Source: Chitinivibrionales bacterium (lineage in GTDB: Bacteria; Fibrobacterota; Chitinivibrionia; Chitinivibrionales; FEN-1185). From it: a stretch of 6,329 nucleotides of DNA. Both the position numbers and the translations under genes were made by a program. Shown here in pieces: positions 1-6,224 of the stretch (positions are counted from its first letter, which is position 1; every line of letters starts with the position of its first letter). A model generated the notes under the pieces. It was given only the letters and a program-made list of their open reading frames with translations, searched no databases and was not told the origin of the DNA. The stretch is taken from the NCBI GenBank assembly GCA_028718065.1, contig JAQUMP010000221.1, positions 1 to 6,329 of the forward strand, read 5' to 3'.

Positions 1-155
1 ATTCCAGCAAACAATCCGCTGTATCGAAGGATAAAAAAGCCAAGAAAACCAAAGAAGCCAAGCCCAAGAAAGAAGCTGCGCCAAAGCCTCCTGCCCCAAA
101 ACCCACGGGCCCGATTGACCTGACCAGCGAGCCTCCGCAGAAGACATCGTTTTAG
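1..155 (+). CDS. C-terminal tail of an unidentified protein, Lys/Ala/Pro-rich (partial)
   Basis: An open frame enters from the left edge (first full codon at base 3) and ends at TAG 153-155, giving about 50 residues. The tail starts SSKQSAVSKDKKAKKTK, continues as K/A/P-rich sequence (KPKKEAAPKPPAPKPTGP) and ends in IDLTSEPPQKTSF. Such low-complexity basic tails are seen on RNA-binding proteins, helicases, ribosome-associated factors and some envelope proteins, so the composition does not identify the family. The tail is probably disordered. The gene converges on the radical SAM gene, with an inverted-repeat block between them. The stop codon and biased composition make a real gene end likely, but the function cannot be given because the folded part lies outside the window. 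Confidence 0.6.
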   Translation, partial: SSKQSAVSKDKKAKKTKEAKPKKEAAPKPPAPKPTGPIDLTSEPPQKTSF

Positions 156-159
156 GACA

Positions 160-254
160 ACCTCACCCATTTACCCCGCAAATCATTGCGCACTGCGCAA
201 TAATTTGCGACCCCTATTCCCCTCTCCCATTGGGAGAGGGGCCAGGGGTGAGGT
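160..254. repeat. Nested palindromic intergenic element (two hairpins inside an outer inverted repeat)
   Basis: Three inverted repeats are visible. The outer arms, 160-168 (ACCTCACCC) and 246-254 (GGGTGAGGT), are perfect complements. Hairpin 1 pairs 177-191 with 195-209, 14 of 15 pairs, with triloop ACT. Hairpin 2 pairs 219-228 (CCCCTCTCCC) with 232-241, 10 of 10 pairs, with triloop ATT. It can be extended by ACCCCT 210-215 pairing with AGGGGT 244-249, which competes with the outer arm pairing. The CCTCACCC / CCCCTCTCCC / GGGTGAGG style resembles REP/MITE-like intergenic repeats seen in many bacterial genomes; that family link is from memory and inferred. The element fills the gap between two convergent genes. 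Confidence 0.75.
219..241. terminator. Possible bidirectional terminator hairpin between convergent genes
   Basis: A perfect 10-bp GC-rich stem (219-228 with 232-241, loop ATT) lies between a plus-strand stop at 155 and a minus-strand stop at 254. The position and stability suit transcription termination from both sides. There is no T-tract on either strand, so this is not a classical intrinsic terminator. It may simply be part of the repeat element. Confidence 0.35.
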
Positions 255-1576
255 CAAACAAACGCCGCAACATTTTTCTTCTTTTCCCTAAACTCCATCA
301 TGGTCTGGTCGATGCGGTGCTGGAGGTAAATGGGGTCGAACTCTGATTTGTAAACAAAGCAGACTTCGTTCTCGCGGTTCCAATCCTTGCTTTGGTCCAC
401 GGTCGTTATGCGGTCAAAGAGCGGCGAGCCGGGCAGCGGAAAGGGAACATTAAAAGAAATTTCGTCTAAGGGCAAGTCCAGGGCAAATGCAAAAGTTTTT
501 TCGATCGACGCGGCCGTTTCGCCCGGATACCCCACAATAAAAAAAGCCGCGCTGGCGATGCCGGCTTCATGAAACAAATTCACGGCCTCAACGCCCTGCT
601 CCAGGGTCGCCTTTTTTTTCATAAGCGCAAGCGTTTCCCGGCTGCCGCTTTCAAGCCCCAGATAAACTTTTTGGCAGCCCGCCGCCCGCATCATGTCAAC
701 AATTTCCCGATTAAGGCCGGTAACGCGCGAAAGACAGCTCCAGCTCATGCCGGTGCCCTGCATGCGCCGGCAGAATTCGGCCAGAAACGCCGCATCAAGC
801 GTAAAGTTATCGTCGGCGATCCAAAGATTGTCATATCCCAAAAGACCGATCTGGTGGATCTCCTCAAAAACCGAATCCAAGTTTTTGCGGCGAAAGAGAT
901 TGCCGAAAATCGGCCGCGAACAAAAATCGCACGTTTGGGGACAACCGAGGGTGGTAATGATGGAAGTTGTTTTTGTGCCGGTGCGCTTGAGCCAGAATTT
1001 TTGGTATAAGGCATGGGCAAAGGAGCTTCGGTCCGGCGCCGGAAATAATTTAATTTCTTCTTCGCTATGATGGCCGACAGGATTGCTTACGCGCTGCGGG
1101 TCATTGCTTCTGTAAAGCCCGGCATAGTTTTTAAGCGCTCCTCTTTTTAATTGCGCGCGGGAACTCCCCGCATCGAAATAGTCTTGACAAAAGCAAGGAA
1201 AGCTCACGTCCGCTTCGCCGCGGAAAACAAGGTCGAATTCGCGGCCGTACTGGTCCGGATACAGTGTCGGCAAGGGTCCGCCCGCAACCAGGAGACACGC
1301 CGGGAGAAGGGATTTTACCATTGCCGCGATAGAAAAGGAATTTCGGCTCATGGTAATCATGGAGTATATTCCCGCAATGGCGGGCCCATAGGAAAGCAGG
1401 GCTTTCTGTAATTCTTTCATTGAACTAAATGTGCAATCAAAAATTTGGGACTCTATCCCCTGCAAGCGAAGCTGGCTTTGCAAGGCGGCGGCGCCCAGTG
1501 GCGGGAAAAGCAACTCGTTTTGCGAGTGCGTCCGGAAATAGGGATAAATAAGGGCAACTTTTGAATTTGTTTTCAT
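254..1576 (-). CDS. B12-binding-domain radical SAM protein
   Basis: The predicted 440-residue protein has a cobalamin-binding Rossmann-type domain at about residues 5-135 (KVALIYPYF start, PPLGAAALQSQL, VAGGPLPTLYPDQ, FDLVFRGEAD). A radical SAM core follows at about 205-385, with the 4Fe-4S motif C212-x3-C216-x2-C219, then GLESGS (307-312) and GYPGET (349-354). The family uses S-adenosylmethionine and often methylcobalamin for methyl transfer, cyclisation or other radical chemistry (BchE, hopanoid HpnJ/HpnR and phosphonate methylase relatives). The substrate is unknown. No DxHxxG cobalamin-ligand motif is seen; the equivalent loop reads IFDCTF, as in many members without a lower histidine ligand. 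The enzyme is presumably cytoplasmic. ATG at 1576 is preferred: a TTG at 1639 would add 21 low-information residues and overlaps the predicted -35 box. The Shine-Dalgarno site is weak (GGGA only 3 bases from ATG). The TGA stop (254-256) shares its first base with the end of the palindromic element. Confidence 0.9.
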   Translation of the reverse strand: MKTNSKVALIYPYFRTHSQNELLFPPLGAAALQSQLRLQGIESQIFDCTFSSMKELQKALLSYGPAIAGIYSMITMSRNSFSIAAMVKSLLPACLLVAGGPLPTLYPDQYGREFDLVFRGEADVSFPCFCQDYFDAGSSRAQLKRGALKNYAGLYRSNDPQRVSNPVGHHSEEEIKLFPAPDRSSFAHALYQKFWLKRTGTKTTSIITTLGCPQTCDFCSRPIFGNLFRRKNLDSVFEEIHQIGLLGYDNLWIADDNFTLDAAFLAEFCRRMQGTGMSWSCLSRVTGLNREIVDMMRAAGCQKVYLGLESGSRETLALMKKKATLEQGVEAVNLFHEAGIASAAFFIVGYPGETAASIEKTFAFALDLPLDEISFNVPFPLPGSPLFDRITTVDQSKDWNRENEVCFVYKSEFDPIYLQHRIDQTMMEFREKKKNVAAFV

Positions 1577-1610
1577 TTTTCCCGGCAGATTGAATCCATT
1601 GATTGGTCCG

Positions 1611-1631
1611 TAATTATTTAATAAATAATTA
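1611..1631. promoter_or_regulatory. Perfect AT-only palindrome, candidate operator
   Basis: TAATTATTTA at 1611-1620 is the exact reverse complement of TAAATAATTA at 1622-1631, around a single central base at 1621. It covers the predicted -10 box and most of the spacer of the radical SAM promoter, where a bound repressor would block RNA polymerase. It could also affect the divergent gene starting at 1726. AT-only palindromes arise more easily by chance than mixed ones. Confidence 0.4.
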
Positions 1632-1639
1632 ATTTGCAA
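1611..1639 (-). promoter_or_regulatory. Predicted sigma70-like promoter of the radical SAM gene
   Basis: Reading the minus strand, TTGCAA (1639 to 1634) is followed after exactly 17 bases by TAATTA (1616 to 1611). Transcription would start near 1604, leaving a leader of about 28 bases before the ATG at 1576. This arrangement supports the ATG over the upstream TTG. The region is very AT-rich, so chance matches are easy. Confidence 0.45.
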
Positions 1640-1715
1640 TATTTATGCCATTACGAAATCGGGTTGGTAAGTTTAGCCACCGCTCGCAACTAACCTGTTA
1701 ATTTTAATGATGATT

Positions 1716-1721
1716 GGAGAG
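1716..1721 (+). promoter_or_regulatory. Ribosome-binding site that selects the GTG start at 1726
   Basis: GGAGAG at 1716-1721 contains GGAG ending six bases before GTG 1726, an ideal Shine-Dalgarno arrangement. The TTG at 1714 overlaps this site and so cannot use it, and the ATG at 1741 has no comparable site. This decides the start of the YdjY-domain gene. Confidence 0.65.
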
Positions 1722-1725
1722 CTCC

Positions 1726-2943
1726 GTGCACGGTATTTTAATGAGGCCCCTTTTTATTCTGCTCGCTTTGATTTTTAGCACAAGTTTCGGAAATGAGAAA
1801 AACCTTTTTTCGATTGATTTTTCGCAGAAAATCCCCTCCTTTAAAACCAAGAGCGGCTCCTGGAAAAAAAAATCGGAGGGTCTTTTCCTTGGACGGGATT
1901 CCAAAATCGTTTTCCCGCTTAAAACCTCCGCACGATTGAACAATGCCGGCTTGCGCGTGGGCTTTATTCCGCCGGAAATTAAAAAATCCGCCATGCCGAC
2001 CGAATCCGGCGTGCAGGAGTGTTTTTGCGCCTTTAAAATTGCTCTGGGCAGATGCGTTGTCGAGCTCTCGGATAAAGGTTTTTTTCTGGAACGGTTGGAT
2101 TCAACCCTTTCCGCGGTCGATTCCCTGCTCGCCGTCATGAACTGGACGCAATATCCATCGCAGGGGGAAATGATCTTATCGCTCAGCGTAGTTGACAGGA
2201 TGGCGAGTGTCTGCCTTAATGATTCCCTCTGTTTAAGCGCGGCCATGCCACCCTGCTCCTTTGATTCCGTGGAAATTGCCACCTACCGAAACCCCTTTAC
2301 CCTTACCATTTTCTCGGCGAGTGCGCTCATTCGGGATTCAATACGTATCGATAAAAAAAACAAAAATATTAAAATTGCCGGCGTCTATCACTCTTCTCAT
2401 TTTAATGCCGGCAAAGGACAGCATAATCACAGTCTGGTTACCTGGGAGGGCGGCAGCGCCGCGGAAAATGCCCTTTTTACAACCGTTGTACCGGACAGCG
2501 CGATTTGCGATGCGCTGGAATCGCTCGGTGAAATCCCCGGTAATAACTTAAAACTGTATCCCTGGTCGGAGATTTCCGACCTTCACAATAAAGCGCCGGA
2601 CGAAACCGCGCGCGGCCCGGCATGCGCTATCGAAATTATTTTTGCGGGAAAATCATTCGCCGTATCCCGAATTTTAGCGGATGAAAACAACAAGCCTTTT
2701 GAATTTCGATTTTCAGGCAACCGCGCGTCTATTCCCACAATGCGTACGGGGTGCGTCGTTTGCCTGGAGAGCTGCCCGGGCGGCAAGGTTGACAATAGCA
2801 GTTACACCATGCGGGATCTAATAAAACAGCTTCCCCGGTTTCATCTTCTGCCGGGTTTGCCCTTTATGGATGAGGACGAGGTCACGCTGCAATTTTCGTT
2901 TTTGCCCGAACGAGCGGGCGGGAGTGCGGCGGCGGTGAGTTGA
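1726..2943 (+). CDS. Exported YdjY-domain protein with an N-terminal beta-rich domain
   Basis: From GTG 1726 the protein has 405 residues. It begins with a signal peptide (positive start, then LFILLALIFSTSFG, cleavage near residue 22) and no lipobox cysteine, so it is probably periplasmic or secreted. Residues about 25-205 form a beta-rich region (FSIDFSQ, GSWKKKSEGLFLG, VCLNDSLCL) that loosely resembles a concanavalin/LamG-like sandwich; this is inference. Residues about 208-395 match the YdjY domain: HNHSLVTWEGG, AENALF, ALESLGEIPGNNL, and TGCVVCLESCPGG with C343-x2-C346-x3-C350, followed by the NSSY block. YdjY proteins are poorly characterised; the cysteine cluster suggests metal, Fe-S or redox chemistry. 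E. coli YdjY is much shorter, so the N-terminal half is an added domain. The protein has eleven cysteines, six of them in the N-terminal region. ATG at 1741 is an alternative start, still with a signal peptide. The gene is divergent from the radical SAM gene and convergent with the LamG gene. Confidence 0.85.
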   Translation: MHGILMRPLFILLALIFSTSFGNEKNLFSIDFSQKIPSFKTKSGSWKKKSEGLFLGRDSKIVFPLKTSARLNNAGLRVGFIPPEIKKSAMPTESGVQECFCAFKIALGRCVVELSDKGFFLERLDSTLSAVDSLLAVMNWTQYPSQGEMILSLSVVDRMASVCLNDSLCLSAAMPPCSFDSVEIATYRNPFTLTIFSASALIRDSIRIDKKNKNIKIAGVYHSSHFNAGKGQHNHSLVTWEGGSAAENALFTTVVPDSAICDALESLGEIPGNNLKLYPWSEISDLHNKAPDETARGPACAIEIIFAGKSFAVSRILADENNKPFEFRFSGNRASIPTMRTGCVVCLESCPGGKVDNSSYTMRDLIKQLPRFHLLPGLPFMDEDEVTLQFSFLPERAGGSAAAVS

Positions 2944-2957
2944 AACAACGCAAAGCA

Positions 2958-2979
2958 TCGTTCACTTCACAATGAACGA
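2958..2979. terminator. Weak hairpin between convergent gene ends
   Basis: TCGTTCA at 2958-2964 pairs perfectly with TGAACGA at 2973-2979 across an 8-base loop. It sits just after the YdjY-gene stop (2943) and overlaps the LamG-gene stop (2962-2964). The stem is short with no T-tract, so termination in either direction is only a guess. Confidence 0.25.
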
Positions 2980-3945
2980 ATGCGGATCGCCGAAGAAGAA
3001 GGGCGATCTATCGTCGAAGTTGGCTCCGATATGCATAAAATATCGGCCCGCGGAAAGTGGTTGCGAAAGGGTATAAAAGGTATCGCTGAGCGGAACGGAA
3101 ACAGCGGGCATGCTGAAAAGGGAATCTTTGCTTACTTCAAAAGCGTAATCAATGGCATTTGTCAATGAATACCATGCGAAAAACGGCTTAATCCCCGTGC
3201 TGAAGGTGTCTGCAGGCGCAGCCAAAGTGAAAGTGACGCCGGACAAGGTTCCGTAAAGCATCGTAACTTCGTCGGGAGCTAACGCCTTGTTGTAGAAAAA
3301 GGCGTCGTCGAGCAAACCGTGATAAAATGATTCATTCTTTGTACCGTGTTTCCCAATCACGAAGCTATTAACGATGGGCGTAATGCTTCCTGTGTAGGCC
3401 CCATTGTCGGAGAGCTGTCCGTCGATATAAAGATACACGTTTCCCTGTGATCGCACGGCTGTGATAACATGCCATAGGCCGTCGTTAATGGTATCAGGGG
3501 TATCATAATAGGCATGGTTGCCAAGGAATATCCGAATTCGATTGTTATTGAGAGATAGAAAAAAACCGTTGTTATACGGATCGCCCATTCCCATGATGTC
3601 CATGCGACCTGTCATGCTGCCGCTTGACGCCGTCGCCTTCATGGCAAATCCCATAGAGAAGTCCCCGGCAATCATCTTGCTGACGGTTGTGTCCGGCATC
3701 AGGCAATTAAAAAAATATGACCCGTCCATCAAGACGGCGCTGGTTGGGTTTCCAAAACGATCATTGACAAGCTGTATTGCACCCGAAGCCGTGATCGTAT
3801 AGCCGTAAAGCGAACGGTCTTTTATCTGGTTTCCCCCGAGCAGACTTAATGCATCAAAGGTGTAATACTGCAACAAACCGTTGACGGGAATAGAAGCCCC
3901 GCTTGCTACCCATGCGAAAGTTATAAGAATCAGGCGGAATTTCAT
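2962..3945 (-). CDS. Secreted LamG-like (concanavalin A-type) domain protein with C-terminal FN3-like domain
   Basis: The 327-residue protein starts with a clear signal peptide (MKFRLILITFAWVASGAS). A LamG/concanavalin-type jellyroll spans about residues 23-234: it opens with LLQYYTFD, has FSMGFAMKA at mid-domain and the diagnostic DGLWHVITAVRSQGNVYLYIDGQL region at 155-178, and ends HGLLDDAFFYNKALAPDEV. A fibronectin III-like module follows (about 237-327: APADTFSTGIKPFFAWYS, YAFEVSKDSLF, GRYFMHI). LamG domains bind sugars or proteins outside the cell; the ligand here is unknown and no catalytic residues are evident. ATG 3945 is chosen because AGGA lies nine bases upstream and the signal peptide begins there; a TTG at 4017 would overlap the preceding gene. 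The gene is 16 bases downstream of the VIT-vWA gene, so the two are probably co-transcribed. Unlike that neighbour it lacks a C-terminal sorting-like domain. Confidence 0.88.
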   Translation of the reverse strand: MKFRLILITFAWVASGASIPVNGLLQYYTFDALSLLGGNQIKDRSLYGYTITASGAIQLVNDRFGNPTSAVLMDGSYFFNCLMPDTTVSKMIAGDFSMGFAMKATASSGSMTGRMDIMGMGDPYNNGFFLSLNNNRIRIFLGNHAYYDTPDTINDGLWHVITAVRSQGNVYLYIDGQLSDNGAYTGSITPIVNSFVIGKHGTKNESFYHGLLDDAFFYNKALAPDEVTMLYGTLSGVTFTLAAPADTFSTGIKPFFAWYSLTNAIDYAFEVSKDSLFSMPAVSVPLSDTFYTLSQPLSAGRYFMHIGANFDDRSPFFFGDPHSFIVK

Positions 3946-3954
3946 AATTGAGGT

Positions 3955-3958
3955 TCCT
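3955..3958 (-). promoter_or_regulatory. Ribosome-binding site of the LamG gene
   Basis: On the minus strand AGGA (within AAAGGAACC) lies in the 16-base gap after the stop of the preceding gene and nine bases before the ATG at 3945. It supports that start and separate re-initiation within the operon. Confidence 0.5.
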
Positions 3959-3961
3959 TTT

Positions 3962-6091
3962 CTATCGTACAATTCGTAGAGGGGCGGCAATGCGTTGGTT
4001 TGCCACCTGCAATACAACTATGTAATAACCGGTTCCAATAGATTTACCGCGTCGGTCGCGGCCATCCCAATTTGCGGAAAACCAACCGCCGGACGTCATA
4101 TATTCGGCAATGGTACGGATGAGTTCTCCTCGTAAGTTATATACTTTCAGCGAAACCATTTTAAGGCCCGGAGATGTAGGCACCGCATACTTTATTCTGA
4201 TCAAAGAGAAATTTGAAAATTTTGTGGAGAGAGGAATGAGTTCCATTTTCCCCACGACATTGCCGTCTGTTTTATCTAAAATTGGATGGACACCTGCCCC
4301 ACCCGGCTGACTTTCTATTACAATGAGCGATGTATAGGGCGTTACGATGCCGTATTTAAGTCCGAGGGTGATAACCGCCTGCTTAAGCGCGGGCAGTTCA
4401 CCCGACAATTTTATCTGATTGAGAAGATCATCGACTTTGGCGGAGGCCCAGAGCTGAGGAATTGATCGATAGTTGATTTTTGGCACCGGCAGGGTCGTGG
4501 TTAGCGTTTCCCGAACGACAATGCCGTCGCGGTTGGCGGAAAGCACGACCGGGTAAGAGCCGGCCTTGGCATATCTACCATACACGCTTAATTGGCCTCC
4601 GTCAAGAAGGTTCGGCAGAATGGACGGGTAAATGCCGTAGGAGTCAAGGCCGATTATGTTCAGCTTGATATCATACAGCAGGGGGTACAACATCTGTTCA
4701 AGGATATTGGAAAGATCGCCTCCCTGCACTGTATCCGGCGCCGCGAGAGTCACCAGGAAACCGCCATTACGTTGGGACAGGATAGAAAGAAAAGCCTGAT
4801 CGGCATCGTTGCCCATGGCGATTGAATATAGCTGTGCTTGCGCGGTGTTTGCGGCGGTCAAGGTGTCGATCATCATGGAACTCGATGTCCTGAGCGGCCA
4901 ATTAACATAACCGTCGGATAATAAAAACACCCCATGGTTGGCACTGGAAGCCCATGGCGACGCGAAGGCTTGCTTTATGGCATCACAGGGATTGGTGATT
5001 CCGGCGGTCTGTACCGTTTGCAGAAAAGCAAGCGCCTGTGCGAGGTTTGCCACCGTGGCCGGAACAAGAGAGGGCATGAAGGCCCGGTAGGTCGTATTAA
5101 AAACAATTATGTTGAACCGGTCGGTGGCCGAGAGCAGGCCGATCGCATGCCGGAGCGACGCCATAATCTGTGTAAATTTATTTCCCGCCATGGAAAAAGA
5201 CGCATCCACGACGAACACCGCTTCCCGTGGTTTAACGGCCGTTCCGGTCGACGCCGGAGAGGCCAGCCACATGGTAAAATACTGCGCCGTTTCCGTTGAG
5301 TCGAACGAGAGCGTGGTGTCAAGCCCAGGAACATAGCTAGCTGTTTTCAACTTGAATTCTGGAGTATGCGCCCCGATTATAGTAAGGGTAAAATCCTTAT
5401 CGGTATAGGAATTTTCCTTATTATATAAAAGATTGAATGATTTTTCGTTGTTTTTTGTCAACGCAATTTCGGTATTGGAAAAACCGGGAACAAGTACATT
5501 GACAATAGTATCCTGCGAGGTGATCGTCACCGAAACGGACGTGCGGACGGGGGCCTGGCTGGAAAGACCGGTTGTTTTAAGCGGAAAGAAGTACGCGGCT
5601 GTGTCCAACCAACTCTTTAAAGGAACCACATAGGTAAAATCAATCCGTCGATGTGCAAGCGAATCACCCGCGGCATTAAGCGGGTAGACATGGATCTGGT
5701 ACTCATTATTGCCCAAATCGGTAAGAAGCGCCGGGTCGACGCTCAGTCGAACGGAATTATCATATTGGGATGTGGCTTGTGTTTTTTCCATGGGCTTGGC
5801 GACTTGCCGTTTGCCGTTTATCCATAAAGCCAACTCCATAATTACCGCGCCATCCGGCAGAGTGAAATTGTAAATCCCTTCCTTTTTCGAAGAATCAGTG
5901 TTGGCAAAAACCTGGTCGACGAACGTTACCGCGATCTGGTCACTGATGGTCACGGTGGCGTCCAGCGTCTTGAGCCAGAGCGGCACAAAAGCATTGTTCG
6001 ACCCCGGCATTCGCGCTTTAAGAGAGCCAAACCCGTGGGCCAGGGAAAAAAGCGCGCCGACAAAAAGCAGGACGACTATTTTCTTTGTCAT
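3962..6091 (-). CDS. Secreted VIT and von Willebrand factor A domain protein with FlgD/T9SS-like C-terminal domain
   Basis: The 709-residue protein opens with a signal peptide (MTKKIVVLLFVGALFSLAHG). A VIT domain spans about residues 33-158 (VTFVDQVFANTD, GIYNFTLPDGAVIMELALWINGK, YQIHVYPL). A beta-rich linker follows, then a vWA domain at about 287-470 with an intact metal-binding MIDAS: D296-A-S298-F-S300, T366 in GITNP and D393 in LLSDG. Residues about 540-595 (IPQLWASAKVDDLL, LGLKYGIVTPYTSLIVIE) are the conserved post-vWA segment of inter-alpha-trypsin-inhibitor-like bacterial proteins. The last 80 residues (SLKVYNLRGELIRTI, ANWDGRDRRGKSIGTGYYIV) match the FlgD Ig-like / type 9 sorting-like fold, suggesting outer-membrane export or surface attachment. 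The likely role is metal-dependent surface adhesion; the partner is unknown. ATG 6091 has an excellent ribosome-binding site and begins the signal peptide; the TTG at 6211 lies upstream of the predicted promoter. First gene of a two-gene operon. Confidence 0.92.
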   Translation of the reverse strand: MTKKIVVLLFVGALFSLAHGFGSLKARMPGSNNAFVPLWLKTLDATVTISDQIAVTFVDQVFANTDSSKKEGIYNFTLPDGAVIMELALWINGKRQVAKPMEKTQATSQYDNSVRLSVDPALLTDLGNNEYQIHVYPLNAAGDSLAHRRIDFTYVVPLKSWLDTAAYFFPLKTTGLSSQAPVRTSVSVTITSQDTIVNVLVPGFSNTEIALTKNNEKSFNLLYNKENSYTDKDFTLTIIGAHTPEFKLKTASYVPGLDTTLSFDSTETAQYFTMWLASPASTGTAVKPREAVFVVDASFSMAGNKFTQIMASLRHAIGLLSATDRFNIIVFNTTYRAFMPSLVPATVANLAQALAFLQTVQTAGITNPCDAIKQAFASPWASSANHGVFLLSDGYVNWPLRTSSSMMIDTLTAANTAQAQLYSIAMGNDADQAFLSILSQRNGGFLVTLAAPDTVQGGDLSNILEQMLYPLLYDIKLNIIGLDSYGIYPSILPNLLDGGQLSVYGRYAKAGSYPVVLSANRDGIVVRETLTTTLPVPKINYRSIPQLWASAKVDDLLNQIKLSGELPALKQAVITLGLKYGIVTPYTSLIVIESQPGGAGVHPILDKTDGNVVGKMELIPLSTKFSNFSLIRIKYAVPTSPGLKMVSLKVYNLRGELIRTIAEYMTSGGWFSANWDGRDRRGKSIGTGYYIVVLQVANQRIAAPLRIVR

Positions 6092-6098
6092 GGGTTTT

Positions 6099-6104
6099 TC
6101 CTCT
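6099..6104 (-). promoter_or_regulatory. Ribosome-binding site of the VIT-vWA gene
   Basis: AGAGGA on the minus strand ends seven bases before ATG 6091. This strong Shine-Dalgarno site fixes the start 120 bases inside the longest open frame. Confidence 0.7.
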
Positions 6105-6169
6105 GTTGTCAAAGGCCGGTAAACCTGGGAGTTGCCTATTGATAAACATATAAATTGATTACATTTGTA

Positions 6170-6198
6170 AATATAACCCCACTTTCCCTGAAAATCAA
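6170..6198 (-). promoter_or_regulatory. Predicted sigma70-like promoter of the VIT-vWA/LamG operon
   Basis: On the minus strand TTGATT (6198 to 6193) is followed after exactly 17 bases by TATATT (6175 to 6170). Transcription would begin near 6163, giving a leader of about 70 bases before ATG 6091. I see no riboswitch-like structure in that leader. Confidence 0.5.
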
Positions 6199-6224
6199 TC
6201 GCTTTCGGCAATAATCAGGAAAAC

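Noticed and set aside
569..1070. Two plus-strand open frames (146 and 125 residues) opposite the radical SAM gene
   Set aside because: They lie wholly inside a well-supported gene with clear motifs and show composition typical of shadow frames.
1577..1639. TTG start at 1639 for the radical SAM gene (21 extra residues)
   Set aside because: The extension is AT-rich, has no ribosome-binding site, overlaps the predicted -35 box and precedes the natural start of the B12-binding domain.
1714..1725. TTG start at 1714 for the YdjY-domain gene
   Set aside because: It overlaps the GGAGAG ribosome-binding site, which instead serves GTG 1726.
1704..2282. 192-residue minus-strand open frame antisense to the YdjY gene
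   Set aside because: Basic, low-information sequence with no recognisable domain, signal or start context; the sense frame has a signal peptide and a recognised domain.
3946..4017. TTG start at 4017 for the LamG gene
   Set aside because: It would overlap the preceding gene by over 50 bases and bury the signal peptide; ATG 3945 has a ribosome-binding site.
4934..5336. Plus-strand frames of 121 and 75 residues opposite the vWA domain
   Set aside because: Arg/Gly-rich shadow translations of the vWA coding strand with no ribosome-binding site.
6092..6163. Riboswitch or attenuator in the operon leader
   Set aside because: No convincing paired structure or known motif was seen in the roughly 70-base leader.
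6092..6211. TTG start at 6211 for the VIT-vWA gene
   Set aside because: It lies upstream of a good -35/-10 pair, and ATG 6091 has a strong ribosome-binding site and begins a clean signal peptide.
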